Numbered from the stretch's first letter, positions 11,819 to 20,865 are shown. The stretch: 64,000 nucleotides of DNA from Agrobacterium tumefaciens (GCA_017744915.1 JAGIAH010000009.1:1-64000); one strand, 5' to 3'. Numbers and translations are program-made. The notes: generated from the sequence alone by a model not told the origin.

Positions 11819-11912
11819 CCGTCGTCATCCTCGGGCTTGTCCCGAGGATCCAATCACCTGTCGTAAATCAATCGGTTGCAGATGCTCGGGACAAGCCCGA
11901 GGATGACGACGG
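11819..11912. repeat. Long inverted repeat (intergenic palindromic element)
   Basis: Two perfectly complementary 28-base arms, 11819-11846 and 11885-11912 (core CCTCGGGCTTGTCCCGAG and CTCGGGACAAGCCCGAGG), separated by 38 bases. Each arm is itself partly palindromic (CTCGGG-CTTGT-CCCGAG), so a cruciform or a double hairpin is possible. It lies between convergent genes (MFS exporter and lytic transglycosylase). The GTCATCCTCGGGCTTGTCCCGAG motif resembles dispersed palindromes in rhizobial genomes. It may also serve as a bidirectional terminator, although no T-tract follows. Confidence 0.75.
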
Positions 11913-11941
11913 AGAGGTTTTCGGACTTTGCCGGCAACCTG

Positions 11942-13207
11942 CTATTTCAGCTTCGCCTTCAGTGTCGCATCGGGAAAACATGTCGGCGCGAGGCCGTTTT
12001 TCGCCTGCCAGTCGCCCAATGATCGGCGCGTCTTGAAGCCTGCCAGCCCATCCGCCTTGCCGACATCGTAACCCTTGGCAACCAGCGCCTTCTGCATGGC
12101 CAGCACGTCGGAGCGCAGCATCGATCCGACATTGCCCCATTCGCCCTTGAATGGTCCTGCCCCATGGGTAATGCGGTCGGCGAGATTGCCGATGAACAGC
12201 GCATAGAGATCGGAATTATTATATTCCTTGATGACGTAGAAATTCGGTGTCACCACGAATTCCGGCCCGTGCCGCCCGGCTGGCACCAGCATCATGCCGT
12301 CGGCAGAGAGGTCATTGGCAGGAAAGGCTTTTCCGGAAATACGGGTAATGCCCATCTTCGCCCAGTCGGCCACCGGCCGGGCAAGATCAGGGCCTTCCTG
12401 CGCGCAGGATACATTGGCGGGGATGGAGACTTCGAAACCCCAGTCGCGATTGCGCTGCCAGCCGCGCTGAGAAAGATAGTTCGCTATGGATGCCAGCGCA
12501 TCCGGCACGGAGTTCCAGATATCGCGGTGGCCGTCACCATCGAAATCCACGGCATATTTGAGATAGCTCGATGGCATGAATTGCGGCTGGCCGAGCGCGC
12601 CGGCCCAGGAGCCCATCATGCGTGACGCCGCGATATCGCCGCTTTCGACGATCTTCAGCGCGTCGATCAGCTCGGTGTGGAACATCTCCTTGCGGGTCGA
12701 CATATAGGCTTTCGTCGCCAGCACATCGACCACGGAATGCGGCAGTTTGGCCCGGCCGAAACCGGATTCACGGCCCCAGATCGCAACGACGATATCGCCG
12801 GGCACACCGTATTTCGCCTCGATCCTGCGCAGCGTCGCCGCATGCGTGGCCGCAAGCGAGCGGCCGGTGCCGGCAAGCCCCTGCAGCCGTTTTTCCGAGA
12901 AATAGGCGCCCGGCGAGGAGAATTCCGCCTGACTCTGGCTCTGTTCCTTCGGCGGCTTCTGGCCTGGAATGACGAGGTCGGGCAGATTCCAGCTGATGGA
13001 GAGACCGCTGAGCGTGGCCTCAAGCGTCTTTTGCGAAATGCCGGCCTTGCGGGCTTCCGGCCAGATTTCCTTTTTCAGCCATGCATTGAAGTCTGCGTCG
13101 TATTTGGCGGCAGCCGCACCTGTCGGGGTCGACTGTGCAAGAACTGTCGTTGCAGAAAAAACGGAAAGAAGGGCAGCGAGTGCCTTGGGGGCAAATCGGT
13201 TTCGCAT
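11942..13207 (-). CDS. Lytic murein transglycosylase (MltB/SLT_2 type)
   Basis: 421 residues. Cleaves the MurNAc-GlcNAc bond of peptidoglycan in the periplasm. A signal peptide (MRNRFAPKALAALLSVFSAT..LAQ) is followed by the SLT_2 domain, with catalytic glutamate in WGRESGFGRAKLP (about residue 150), GALGQPQFMPSSYLKYAVDFDGDGHRDIW and a C-terminal PG_binding_1 domain (MLRSDVLAMQKALVAKGYDVGKADGLAG). No lipobox is seen, so the enzyme is probably soluble. It stands alone between a palindromic repeat and recR. Confidence 0.93.
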   Translation of the reverse strand: MRNRFAPKALAALLSVFSATTVLAQSTPTGAAAAKYDADFNAWLKKEIWPEARKAGISQKTLEATLSGLSISWNLPDLVIPGQKPPKEQSQSQAEFSSPGAYFSEKRLQGLAGTGRSLAATHAATLRRIEAKYGVPGDIVVAIWGRESGFGRAKLPHSVVDVLATKAYMSTRKEMFHTELIDALKIVESGDIAASRMMGSWAGALGQPQFMPSSYLKYAVDFDGDGHRDIWNSVPDALASIANYLSQRGWQRNRDWGFEVSIPANVSCAQEGPDLARPVADWAKMGITRISGKAFPANDLSADGMMLVPAGRHGPEFVVTPNFYVIKEYNNSDLYALFIGNLADRITHGAGPFKGEWGNVGSMLRSDVLAMQKALVAKGYDVGKADGLAGFKTRRSLGDWQAKNGLAPTCFPDATLKAKLK

Positions 13208-13245
13208 TCGGTCTCCTCTTTGAGTGACGGGGAGGGAGGAAGGCT

Positions 13246-13851
13246 TCAGATCGTCGTTCGCGCCCGAAGCGCCGCCGTCAATGTGCCCTCGTCGAGATAA
13301 TCAAGCTCGCCGCCCACCGGCACGCCATGCGCAAGCCGTGTGATCTTGATGCCTAGGTCGGAGAGGCGATCGGTGATGTAATGGGCGGTCGCCTGTCCTT
13401 CCACCGTCGCATTAACGGCGATGATGAGCTCGCGAATGCCGCCAGCGCTGACGCGATCGATCAGGCCCTTGATGTTCAGGTCCTCCGGGCCGACGCCGTC
13501 GAGCGGCGACAGCGTGCCGCCCAGAACGTGATAGGCGGTGTTCATCGCGCCCGCCCGCTCCAGCGCCCAGAGATCCGACACGTCTTCCACCACGATGATG
13601 ACGGACTGGTCGCGCCGGTCGTCGGCGCAGACGGTGCAGGGATCGATCGTGTCGACATTGCCGCAGCAGGAGCAGATCTTCACCTTGTCATAGGCTTCAC
13701 CCATGGCATGGCCCAGCGGCCCGAGAAGCTGTTCCTTCTTCTTGATGAGATGCAACGCCGCCCGCCGCGCCGAGCGGGGCCCAAGTCCCGGCACTTTGGC
13801 CAGAAGCTGGATCAGTTTTTCGATTTCGGGACCGGTGACTCGTTTTGCCAT
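13246..13851 (-). CDS. recR: Recombination mediator RecR
   Basis: 201 residues. Acts with RecF and RecO to load RecA at gaps. N-terminal helix-hairpin-helix ([21 protein letters not shown]), a C4 zinc motif ([16 protein letters not shown], about residues 57-72), a Toprim domain ([17 protein letters not shown]) and the Walker B-like C-terminal region ([19 protein letters not shown]). dnaX-ebfC-recR is a classical cluster; here a MOSC gene on the opposite strand interrupts it between ebfC and recR. Confidence 0.97.
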   Translation of the reverse strand: MAKRVTGPEIEKLIQLLAKVPGLGPRSARRAALHLIKKKEQLLGPLGHAMGEAYDKVKICSCCGNVDTIDPCTVCADDRRDQSVIIVVEDVSDLWALERAGAMNTAYHVLGGTLSPLDGVGPEDLNIKGLIDRVSAGGIRELIIAVNATVEGQATAHYITDRLSDLGIKITRLAHGVPVGGELDYLDEGTLTAALRARTTI

Positions 13852-13909
13852 GAGCGCTTTCTACTGCATAAATCGGGAAACGGGAATCATGAAGCGCAAA
13901 GGGCAGTCC

Positions 13910-14524
13910 ATGAAAATCAGGGCGGTGTGCCGGGGTGAGGCAAAAAGCCTGCCGGGAAAGACGGTGAAGACGGGCATCTTCAAACACGCCGTGAATGGCC
14001 CGGTCATGGTCGACGCGGAAGGCATTGTCAGTGACGCCGTCTGCAATCGCAAACACCATGGCGGGCCGGATCAGGCGATTTACATCATGGGCTCCGTCGA
14101 TCTCGACTTCTGGTCGCGCTCCCTGGGCTTTGTGGTAGAACCCGGCTTTTTCGGTGAAAATCTCGTTCTGGAGAGCGTCGACAGCGCAAAACTTCATGTG
14201 GGCGACAGGTTCTCGACCAGCGATGTCGTGCTGGAGGTGACCGCTGCCCGCATCCCCTGCGCCACGCTGTCGGCTCGTATCGGCGATCCCGATTTCGCCC
14301 CGCGCTTCCGGCAGGCGGGCCAGCCGGGTTTTTATTGCCGGGTGCTGAAAGGCGGAATGCTCGCCGCCGGTGAGAATATCTCGTTCGAACCCTATCAGGG
14401 AACGAAGCTGCCCATACCGACTATTCTGCAGCGCTTCCGGCCGATGCAGCTCGATATGGCCGAACGCGCGACCTACCTCGAAACACCGCTCGCAAGCCGG
14501 TTTCGCGCCATGCTGGAAGCCTGA
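13910..14524 (+). CDS. MOSC domain protein (YiiM-like)
   Basis: 204 residues from ATG 13910 (MKIRAVCRGEAKSLPGK); an in-frame ATG at 13889 is an alternative. MOSC (molybdenum cofactor sulfurase C-terminal) fold: KTGIFKHAVNGPVMVD, VCNRKHHGGPDQAIYIM, GFFGENLVLES, LHVGDRFSTSDVVLEVTAARIPCATL with the conserved cysteine, then RQAGQPGFYCRVLKGG. E. coli YiiM reduces N-hydroxylated bases such as 6-hydroxylaminopurine with bound molybdenum cofactor; the same job here is inference. Inserted on the plus strand between recR and ebfC. Confidence 0.88.
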   Translation: MKIRAVCRGEAKSLPGKTVKTGIFKHAVNGPVMVDAEGIVSDAVCNRKHHGGPDQAIYIMGSVDLDFWSRSLGFVVEPGFFGENLVLESVDSAKLHVGDRFSTSDVVLEVTAARIPCATLSARIGDPDFAPRFRQAGQPGFYCRVLKGGMLAAGENISFEPYQGTKLPIPTILQRFRPMQLDMAERATYLETPLASRFRAMLEA

Positions 14525-14567
14525 GAACTGGACCTATTCCCGCTGAGGCGGGAGATGTCCGCAATTT

Positions 14568-14598
14568 CCGTCATACCGGCTCGAGGCCGGAATGACGG
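14568..14598. terminator. Hairpin between convergent MOSC gene and ebfC
   Basis: CCGTCATACCGGC and GCCGGAATGACGG pair over 12 of 13 positions around a TCGAG loop, with a further TTTCC/GGAAA pairing outside it. A smaller CCCGC-TGAG-GCGGG hairpin lies at 14539-14552. The outer motif resembles dispersed rhizobial palindromes, so it may be both a repeat and a transcription stop for the two convergent genes. No strong T-tract follows. Confidence 0.5.
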
Positions 14599-14612
14599 AT
14601 CGGAAATGTCTA

Positions 14613-14936
14613 TCAGAACGGCAGCTTCATGCCGGGCGGTAGCGGCAAACCGGCGGTCAGGTTGGCCATCTTTTCCTGGGCCTGTGCTTCGCCTTTTTCC
14701 TTGGCGTCCTTGTGGGCGGCAACGATCAGGTCCTCGAGGATTTCCACCTCGTCTTCCTTGAACAACGAAGGATCGATTTTCAGGCCGCGCATTTCGCCCT
14801 TGCCGTTCAAAATGACGGTTACCAGACCGCCGCCGGCCCGGCCTTCGATTTCGAGGGCGGCAATTTCCTGCTGCACCTTTTCCATCTTGGACTGCATTTC
14901 CTTGACCTTGCCCATCATGCCCATGATGTCGCGCAT
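14613..14936 (-). CDS. YbaB/EbfC nucleoid-associated protein
   Basis: 107 residues. Small DNA-binding homodimer, conserved downstream of dnaX. Sequence [26 protein letters not shown] forms the N-terminal coiled helix. [28 protein letters not shown] is the central sheet, and [19 protein letters not shown] the C-terminal helix. It ends in LPPGMKLPF, the usual tail. The start lies 24 nt after the dnaX stop, so the two are probably co-transcribed. Confidence 0.95.
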   Translation of the reverse strand: MRDIMGMMGKVKEMQSKMEKVQQEIAALEIEGRAGGGLVTVILNGKGEMRGLKIDPSLFKEDEVEILEDLIVAAHKDAKEKGEAQAQEKMANLTAGLPLPPGMKLPF

Positions 14937-14960
14937 GTGCCAATCTCCTGTTCTTTTTGT

Positions 14961-16835
14961 TTAAAACTCGATGTCGTCGCCGGGAAGGATGTCGCCTTCG
15001 CTCGATTCGGCAACCGATGGCGGCGCGATGTCCTCCGCCTCATCCTGTATCGCGGCACGGATACGCACGTCGGTGATCTTTGCGCCGGGAAACTGCGCCA
15101 GAATGGCGGCAACATCAGGGTCCTGACGCGCATCAACCAGACGGGCGTCTCGGGCATTGCCTTCAGCCTCGACCAGGGTCGGCTCACCCTGTTCCTTGCT
15201 GAGGCTGACGATCCAGTGGATGCCGGTCCATTCCTTGAGCTTGACGCCAAGTTCACCGGGCAGAGAGCCGGGCGCACCTTCGCCGAGGCGCATGTCGAGC
15301 CGGCCGGGCTCCAGCCGCACCAGCCGCACGAAGTTGCGCACCTTTGCCCGCATGACCGGGTCGCGGTGTTTCTGGCAGAGATCGGCAATATCCTGCACCG
15401 AATTGACGGGAACCTTGGGCTCTGGCCGTTCTTCGGTTCTTGGCGCCACGACCTGCATCTCCTGCGGGCGGCTATCGGGCACAGCGCGCAGCATGGCGGA
15501 TGGTTGCGGACTTGCAGGCCTCTGGGCGGGAAGATCGACAGGTCTTCCGGCCGCCACGGTCTGCACCGACGAATAGGCACGCGCGCCGCCGCCATTGCCG
15601 CCGCCTGAGGGCCCGCCATTGGCGTAACCGCCGTCGCCGCTGGAAAGCTCCAGCAGGCGCCGCGCCGCATCTTCCGGTGCCGGCAGGTTGGCGGCATGCG
15701 AAAGGCGGATCAGGACCATTTCGGCCGCACCAGCGGGCCGCGAGGCATTTTCCGTTTCCGGAATACCCTTCAGCAGCATCTGCCAGATGCGCGAAAGCGC
15801 CGTCACCGCGATGGTTTCGGCAAATTCCGCACCACGCACGCGTTCGATCTCGGAAAGCGAGGGGTCTTCCGCCGCGTCAGGCACATATTTCATCCGGGTG
15901 ACAAGATGGGTGAAATCGGCAAGGTCGTTCAGGACCACAACCGGGTTCGCGCCAGCCTCATATTGTCCGTTGAATTCCGAAAGCGCAGCCGCCACGTCAC
16001 CTTTGACGACATGCTGGAAGAGATCGACGATGCGCGCGCGGTCGGCAAGGCCGAGCATGCCGCGCACCGCTTCGGCCTCCACCCGGCCGCTGCCGTGGGC
16101 AATCGCCTGGTCGAGCAGGGAAAGACCGTCACGGGCGGAACCCTCGGCGGCGCGGGCGATCATCGATAGCGCCTGCGGCTCGGCCTCGAAACCTTCCTTG
16201 CCGGCAATGGCGGTAAACAGGCCGACGAGATCGGCGGCGCTGATGCGACGCAGGTCGAAACGCTGGCAGCGCGACAGAACGGTGATCGGCACCTTGCGGA
16301 TTTCAGTGGTCGCAAAGATGAATTTCACATGTTCCGGCGGCTCTTCAAGGGTCTTCAGAAGACCATTGAAAGCCTGCGTCGAAAGCATGTGCACTTCGTC
16401 GATGATATAGACCTTGTAGCGCGCCGAGACTGGGCGATAACGCACCTGCTCGATGATCTCGCGAATATCGTCGATGCCGGTATGAGAGGCGGCGTCCATC
16501 TCGATCACGTCGACATGCCGGCCTTCCATGATCGCCTGGCAATGTTCGCCGGGAATACGAAGGTCAATGGTCGGCTTGTCGATGGTGTCGGTCTTGTAAT
16601 TCAGCGCGCGGGCGAGAATGCGGGCGGTGGTCGTCTTGCCCACGCCGCGAACGCCGGTCAGCATATAGGCCTGCGCGATGCGTCCGGTCTCAAACGCGTT
16701 GGTCAGCGTTCGGACCATCGGCTCCTGGCCGACCATCAGATCGGAAAAATCCTTGGGACGATATTTGCGCGCCAGCACCCGGTAGCCGGTCCCGACCTGG
16801 GATTCGCTTGATGTGGTGGGAACGGTATCGCTCAT
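14961..16835 (-). CDS. dnaX: DNA polymerase III subunits gamma/tau
   Basis: 624 residues. Clamp-loader ATPase. Walker A GVRGVGKTTTARILARAL (near residue 60), Walker B VYIIDEVHMLS, sensor 1 FIFATTEIRKVPITVLSRCQRFDLRR, then DNA polymerase III gamma domains II-III. A Gly/Ser-rich linker (SSGDGGYANGGPSGGGNGGG) leads to a tau-like C-terminal domain. The zinc module of E. coli DnaX, with four cysteines, is replaced by NYKTDTIDKPTIDLRIPGEH followed by a single Cys. No slippery A-tract that would make a separate gamma form was noticed. Immediately followed by ebfC; upstream lies the SRP RNA. Confidence 0.97.
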   Translation of the reverse strand: MSDTVPTTSSESQVGTGYRVLARKYRPKDFSDLMVGQEPMVRTLTNAFETGRIAQAYMLTGVRGVGKTTTARILARALNYKTDTIDKPTIDLRIPGEHCQAIMEGRHVDVIEMDAASHTGIDDIREIIEQVRYRPVSARYKVYIIDEVHMLSTQAFNGLLKTLEEPPEHVKFIFATTEIRKVPITVLSRCQRFDLRRISAADLVGLFTAIAGKEGFEAEPQALSMIARAAEGSARDGLSLLDQAIAHGSGRVEAEAVRGMLGLADRARIVDLFQHVVKGDVAAALSEFNGQYEAGANPVVVLNDLADFTHLVTRMKYVPDAAEDPSLSEIERVRGAEFAETIAVTALSRIWQMLLKGIPETENASRPAGAAEMVLIRLSHAANLPAPEDAARRLLELSSGDGGYANGGPSGGGNGGGARAYSSVQTVAAGRPVDLPAQRPASPQPSAMLRAVPDSRPQEMQVVAPRTEERPEPKVPVNSVQDIADLCQKHRDPVMRAKVRNFVRLVRLEPGRLDMRLGEGAPGSLPGELGVKLKEWTGIHWIVSLSKEQGEPTLVEAEGNARDARLVDARQDPDVAAILAQFPGAKITDVRIRAAIQDEAEDIAPPSVAESSEGDILPGDDIEF

Positions 16836-16914
16836 TGCCTCGCCAGTTTGTTTTGCCAGTTGTCTTGGGGCGCGGAACTGGCCCGGCGAAAGCTGAGCAC
16901 GTCTTTTAAAAAAG

Positions 16915-17014
16915 GTGGGAGGCTGGCACGGCGACCCGTGCCGGGCTCGTTAGGGCTGCTTCCTTCCGGACCTGACCCGGTTGGCGAGTGGCTCGTCCAC
17001 CACCAACCTCCCGG
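16915..17014 (-). ncRNA. ffs: Bacterial small SRP RNA (4.5S RNA)
   Basis: RNA of the signal recognition particle, the partner of Ffh. On the minus strand the domain IV hairpin is unmistakable: GGTCAGGTCCGGAAGGAAGC followed by AGCCC. The 5' end GGGAGG (17007-17012) pairs with 3' CCTCCC (16917-16922), giving a rod of about 96 nt, and ACCTTTTTT follows as a terminator tail. A promoter lies upstream on the same strand: CTTGCA (17044-17049), 17 bp, CGATAT (17021-17026). It sits upstream of dnaX in the same direction, as in other rhizobia. Confidence 0.97.
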
Positions 17015-17100
17015 GGCCACATATCGGCAATATCGACAGCAAATGCAAGCCAAGCCTTCAAAAAACTGCTATCACGATGAAAACAAACATGGAGGACACC

Positions 17101-17505
17101 TTGGAGACATTCCGGCTGGACGACAGGCTGGCGCGCGACAGCGTGCTTGTGACGCGTTTGGGACTATGTGAACTGCGTTTGCAAAACGACAATCGCTGGC
17201 CGTGGCTGGTGCTGGTGCCGCAGCGAGATGGCGTTAGCGAATTGTTCGATCTTACCCCGCTCGATCAGGCCGTGCTGACATTCGAGACCAATCTCGTCGC
17301 GTCAGCCTTGAAAGAAATCACCGGGGCCACCAAGATCAATGTCGGTGCCTTGGGTAATATCGTCCGGCAGCTTCATGTCCATATTATCGCCCGCAATGAA
17401 GGTGACACCTGCTGGCCGGGTCCTATCTGGGGTCACGGAACGCCTGTGCCTTATGCTGCAGGCGAAAAGGAAACTTTGATGAAAAAAATCTCCGGCGCTC
17501 TCTGA
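17101..17505 (+). CDS. HIT family hydrolase
   Basis: 134 residues from a TTG start. Histidine-triad nucleotide-binding fold: FRLDDRLARDSVLVTRLGLCELRL, WPWLVLVPQRDGVSELFDLTPLDQ, and the triad HVHIIARNEGD (His-phi-His-phi, with the third expected His replaced by Arg). A perfect GGAGG at 17091-17095 lies 5 nt before TTG 17101, and homologues begin near FRLDDRL. ATG codons at 17077 and 17089 are alternatives without a ribosome site. Likely acts on a nucleotide phosphoramidate or ester; the substrate is unknown. Its stop overlaps the nudC start (TGATG), so the two are coupled. Confidence 0.88.
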   Translation: METFRLDDRLARDSVLVTRLGLCELRLQNDNRWPWLVLVPQRDGVSELFDLTPLDQAVLTFETNLVASALKEITGATKINVGALGNIVRQLHVHIIARNEGDTCWPGPIWGHGTPVPYAAGEKETLMKKISGAL

Positions 17506-18467
17506 TGATTTCTATGAAAATTTTTGAAACCACTGCCCCCCATCCCGAAGCTAGCCTGCTGACGGCCTTTTCCAAAAATGCCCTCGACCGTTTCGCCGAA
17601 AAGCGGACGGAGGAGTGCGTTGCCGATGCGTTGAAAGTTGATGGCACCCATATTTTTGCCTTCTCGGGCAACCGGCTTGTCCTGAAGCACGACGAACAGG
17701 TCATCGATCCCCTGTTTTCCGCCTATGAGCTGGCCGAGTTGCTGCCGGATTTCGACAATGCCGTGCTGCTCGGATATCGCGAAACCGGCGAGCCGAGAAT
17801 CGCGGTGCCGGTTGCGGTTGCCGAGGATCAGCTGGCGAGCCATTACAAGCTGGCCGATGCCCGCACGCTTTATCGCGACCATCTTCTCGATGAGGAATTG
17901 CTGAGCGAAGTTGCCCAGGCCGTCAGCCTCACCCACTGGAACGCCGACAATCGCTTTTGTGGAAAGTGCGGCGGCACCATGGAACTGCGGATCGGCGGTT
18001 ACAAGCGTATCTGCGCCGCCTGCAACCACACTATTTTTCCCCGCACCGATCCCGTCGTTATCATGATGACGATCGATATCGAGCGTGATCTTTGCCTGCT
18101 TGGCCGCGGTGCGCATTTTGCGCCGGGCATGTATTCGTGCCTTGCCGGTTTTGTGGAGCCGGGCGAAACCATCGAACAGGCCGTACGCCGAGAAACGCAT
18201 GAGGAATCCGGCGTCGAAATAGGCCGCGTGCGTTATCATGCGTCGCAGCCCTGGCCGATGCCGCATACGCTGATGATCGGCTGTTATGCCGAGGCACTGT
18301 CTTTCGATATTGCGCGTGATGAGATCGAACTGGAGGACTGCCGCTGGTTCACACGGGCGGAAGTCGCCAAGATGCTGGAGACGGCGACGGGCGAAGGCTT
18401 TTCCGCGCCTCCCGGCGGCGCCATCGCGCATCGGCTGATGCGCGATTGGGTGGAATGGACAAAATAA
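17505..18467 (+). CDS. nudC: NADH/NAD+ diphosphatase, Nudix (NudC type)
   Basis: 320 residues. Hydrolyses NAD(H) to NMN(H) and AMP, and in E. coli removes NAD caps from RNA. A zinc ribbon (CGKCGGTMELRIGGYKRICAAC, Cys pairs near residues 148-169) precedes the Nudix box GFVEPGETIEQAVRRETHEESGVEIG (about residues 210-235). The SQPWPMPHTLMIG motif immediately after marks the NudC subfamily. The start ATG 17505 shares a base with the HIT stop; a second ATG at 17514 is possible. A nucleotide-clearing pair with the HIT gene is a reasonable inference. Confidence 0.95.
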   Translation: MISMKIFETTAPHPEASLLTAFSKNALDRFAEKRTEECVADALKVDGTHIFAFSGNRLVLKHDEQVIDPLFSAYELAELLPDFDNAVLLGYRETGEPRIAVPVAVAEDQLASHYKLADARTLYRDHLLDEELLSEVAQAVSLTHWNADNRFCGKCGGTMELRIGGYKRICAACNHTIFPRTDPVVIMMTIDIERDLCLLGRGAHFAPGMYSCLAGFVEPGETIEQAVRRETHEESGVEIGRVRYHASQPWPMPHTLMIGCYAEALSFDIARDEIELEDCRWFTRAEVAKMLETATGEGFSAPPGGAIAHRLMRDWVEWTK

Positions 18468-18482
18468 CCGCGTTCGGCAGGT

Positions 18483-19346
18483 TCAGCTCTGGTTGAGCTT
18501 GCCGCGCATCGCATGGCCCTTGTAGACGCCGAGAATGCGGACCTTTTCCGAGAAGAAGCGCAGCTCGTCCAGCGCGTGACGCACCGGTTCGTCATCGGGG
18601 TGACCTTCAATATCGGCATAAAATTGCGTCGCCACGAATTTTCCACCGAGCTGGTAGCTTTCGAGCTTCGTCATATTGATGCCGTTCGTGGCAAAACCAC
18701 CCATGGCCTTGTAGAGCGCGGCCGGAATGTTGCGAACGTTGAAGACGAAGGTCGTGACGACGATTTCGTCGCTCGACTGGCGCTTGGTCCAGTTCTCATC
18801 GCGGGAAAGCACCACGAAGCGCGTGACGTTGTTTTCCGAATCCTCGACATTTTCAGCGAGAATATCGAGACCGTAGAGATCCGCGGCAAGGCGTGGCGCA
18901 AGTGCCGCCATGCTGCGGTCGCCCTTTTCGGAAACGAGCCTTGCGGAGCCCGCCGTATCGCCGGCGATGACGGGCTTCCAGCCATTGGAGCGGATGATCT
19001 TGCGGCACTGGCCCAGCGCATGGATGTGGCTGTGGACCGTGCGGATCTCGTCTTTCGTCACGCCGGGGATCACCATCAGCTGGAAACGGATCGGCATGAA
19101 ATATTCGCCGATGATGTGCAGGCGTGATTCGGGCAGCAGGTGATGGATGTCCGCGACGCGGCCGGCCAGCGTGTTTTCAATCGGGATCATGCCGAGATCG
19201 GCTTCGCCATTTTCAATAGCGTTGAAGGCATCCTCGAATGTCGGGCATGGCAATGGCTCCATATCCGGGAACATGTCACGGCAGGCCATGTCGGAATTCG
19301 CGCCGAACTCGCCCTGAAAGGCAATGCGATTTGTAATCAAGCTCAT
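18483..19346 (-). CDS. pheA: Prephenate dehydratase
   Basis: 287 residues. Converts prephenate to phenylpyruvate in phenylalanine synthesis. It is a stand-alone dehydratase with no chorismate mutase domain. IAFQGEFGANSDMACRDMFP opens the PDT domain, GEADLGMIPIENTLAGRV and the catalytic NNVTRFVVLSRD (Thr-Arg-Phe) follow, and an ACT domain (FVFNVRNIPAALYKAMGGFATNGINMTKLESY) binds phenylalanine for feedback control. kdsB lies 11 nt upstream on the same strand, so the genes form a two-gene unit; this kdsB-pheA pairing is frequent in Rhizobiales. Confidence 0.96.
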   Translation of the reverse strand: MSLITNRIAFQGEFGANSDMACRDMFPDMEPLPCPTFEDAFNAIENGEADLGMIPIENTLAGRVADIHHLLPESRLHIIGEYFMPIRFQLMVIPGVTKDEIRTVHSHIHALGQCRKIIRSNGWKPVIAGDTAGSARLVSEKGDRSMAALAPRLAADLYGLDILAENVEDSENNVTRFVVLSRDENWTKRQSSDEIVVTTFVFNVRNIPAALYKAMGGFATNGINMTKLESYQLGGKFVATQFYADIEGHPDDEPVRHALDELRFFSEKVRILGVYKGHAMRGKLNQS

Positions 19347-19357
19347 GGGTGTGTCCG

Positions 19358-20113
19358 TTAGAGGGTTCTGCTTGCGAGAATTTTGCGGGCTTTCTCGAGA
19401 TCGTGCGGCGTGTCGACGCCGAGCGGCACGGAGCGGACGATTTCAGCATCGATGCGCATGCCCGCTTCCAGCGCACGTAGCTGTTCCAGCCGTTCGCGCA
19501 GTTCCAGCGGCGAGGGCGGCAGGCTGACGAATCTCTCAAGAGCCGCACGGCGATAGGTATAAAGCCCGATATGGTGATAGAGCGGGCCATCGCCGTAGGG
19601 CGCGGTCGCGCGGGTGAAATAAAGCGCGCGCAGCCGTGTTTCGGAAAGCGGGCTGCCCACCACTTTCACCACGTTCGGATTGGTTTTTTCGTCCTCGTCG
19701 ATAATTTCGACCGTCAGTGTTGCAATATCGACGCTGGCATTTTCCAACGGACGCAGCGAGGCGCGGATCGTTTCCGCCTCGATGGTCGGAAGGTCGCCCT
19801 GGACGTTGATGACGTATTCTGCCGTGCCATAGGGATCGGCCTTTTGCAGCGCCTCGAAAATGCGATCCGAGCCGGACTGGTGGTCGTCGCGCGTCATCAT
19901 CACGTCGAAACCGGCGTTTTTAACCGCTGAAAACACCTGTTCGTCGTCCACCGCGACGACGATTCGCTCCGCACCGGCTTCGCGTGCTCTCAGCGCAACC
20001 TGCACGATCATCGGCTTGCCGCCAATGTCGGCAAGTGGCTTGCCCGGCAGGCGCGTGGAGGCCATCCGCGCCGGTATGAGGACAACAGCTTTCTCGAAAT
20101 CCCGATTCTTCAT
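19358..20113 (-). CDS. kdsB: 3-deoxy-manno-octulosonate cytidylyltransferase
   Basis: 251 residues. Activates Kdo to CMP-Kdo for lipopolysaccharide inner core assembly. The nucleotide-binding start [29 protein letters not shown] (residues about 11-39) is diagnostic. [34 protein letters not shown] and [24 protein letters not shown] are the remaining conserved blocks. First gene of the kdsB-pheA unit, divergent from the cytochrome c gene across 150 bp. Confidence 0.97.
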   Translation of the reverse strand: MKNRDFEKAVVLIPARMASTRLPGKPLADIGGKPMIVQVALRAREAGAERIVVAVDDEQVFSAVKNAGFDVMMTRDDHQSGSDRIFEALQKADPYGTAEYVINVQGDLPTIEAETIRASLRPLENASVDIATLTVEIIDEDEKTNPNVVKVVGSPLSETRLRALYFTRATAPYGDGPLYHHIGLYTYRRAALERFVSLPPSPLELRERLEQLRALEAGMRIDAEIVRSVPLGVDTPHDLEKARKILASRTL

Positions 20114-20263
20114 CCGACACCCTTCAAATCCCGCCCGAAAAGTGTCAAAACGTCACGGTGTGGGGAGCATTATTCAAGTTGCGCAGGCTGTGCAAAAGCC
20201 ATAGCTTTCGAGCAATTTCAAGATGCCCGGTTATATGGAGCGGATGCGAGGGAGCGCATATAG

Positions 20264-20845
20264 ATGAATTCTTATGTTAATATGGGCGTTGGGGCGTTGC
20301 TGGGCACGGTTTTCGTCCTGATGTCGGTGTCGATTGCCTCTGAGGGCATTTTCCATGCGCCCGCGCCCGAGAAGGAAGGTTACGTCATTGCCGCGGCAGA
20401 GAGTGGCGGCGGTGGCGAAGCCGGTGGTGGAGAAGCTGCTGCAGCCGCAACGCCAATCGCAAAATTGCTTGCGAGCGCCGATGCCACCAAGGGTGAAGCG
20501 GTCTTCAAGAAGTGTACGAGCTGTCATACCGGAGAGAGTGGTGGTGCAAACAAGGTCGGCCCCAATCTCTTCGATGTCGTCAACCGGCCGATCGCCAGCC
20601 ACGAAGGTTTCAGCTACTCCGCTGGGATGAAGGATTTCTCCAAAGGCGCCTCCGTGCATTGGGATTACGATCATCTCAACTTCTTCCTCGAAGCCCCCAA
20701 GAAACACGTTCCCGGCACGGCCATGGGCTTTGCGGGTGTGAAGAAGGAAACGGAAAGAGCCGACCTCATCGCTTATCTGCGCTCACTTTCGGCAAACCCG
20801 GCGCCGCTTCCGGATCCGAATGCGGCTCCCGCGCCGATGAACTGA
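20264..20845 (+). CDS. Membrane-anchored cytochrome c (CycM-like)
   Basis: 193 residues. An uncleaved N-terminal helix ([24 protein letters not shown]) anchors the protein. A Gly/Ala-rich linker (about residues 43-60) leads to a class I cytochrome c domain with one haem site, CTSCH in [38 protein letters not shown] and the axial methionine in [26 protein letters not shown] complete it. This matches the CycM/c552 proteins of rhizobia that carry electrons from the bc1 complex to terminal oxidases; that role is inferred from family. Confidence 0.94.
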   Translation: MNSYVNMGVGALLGTVFVLMSVSIASEGIFHAPAPEKEGYVIAAAESGGGGEAGGGEAAAAATPIAKLLASADATKGEAVFKKCTSCHTGESGGANKVGPNLFDVVNRPIASHEGFSYSAGMKDFSKGASVHWDYDHLNFFLEAPKKHVPGTAMGFAGVKKETERADLIAYLRSLSANPAPLPDPNAAPAPMN

Positions 20846-20865
20846 TGATCATGATGGTTCATGAT

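Noticed and set aside
16500-16835. Programmed frameshift producing a short gamma form of DnaX
   Set aside because: No A-AAA-AAG-type slippery run or following hairpin was noticed in the coding strand.
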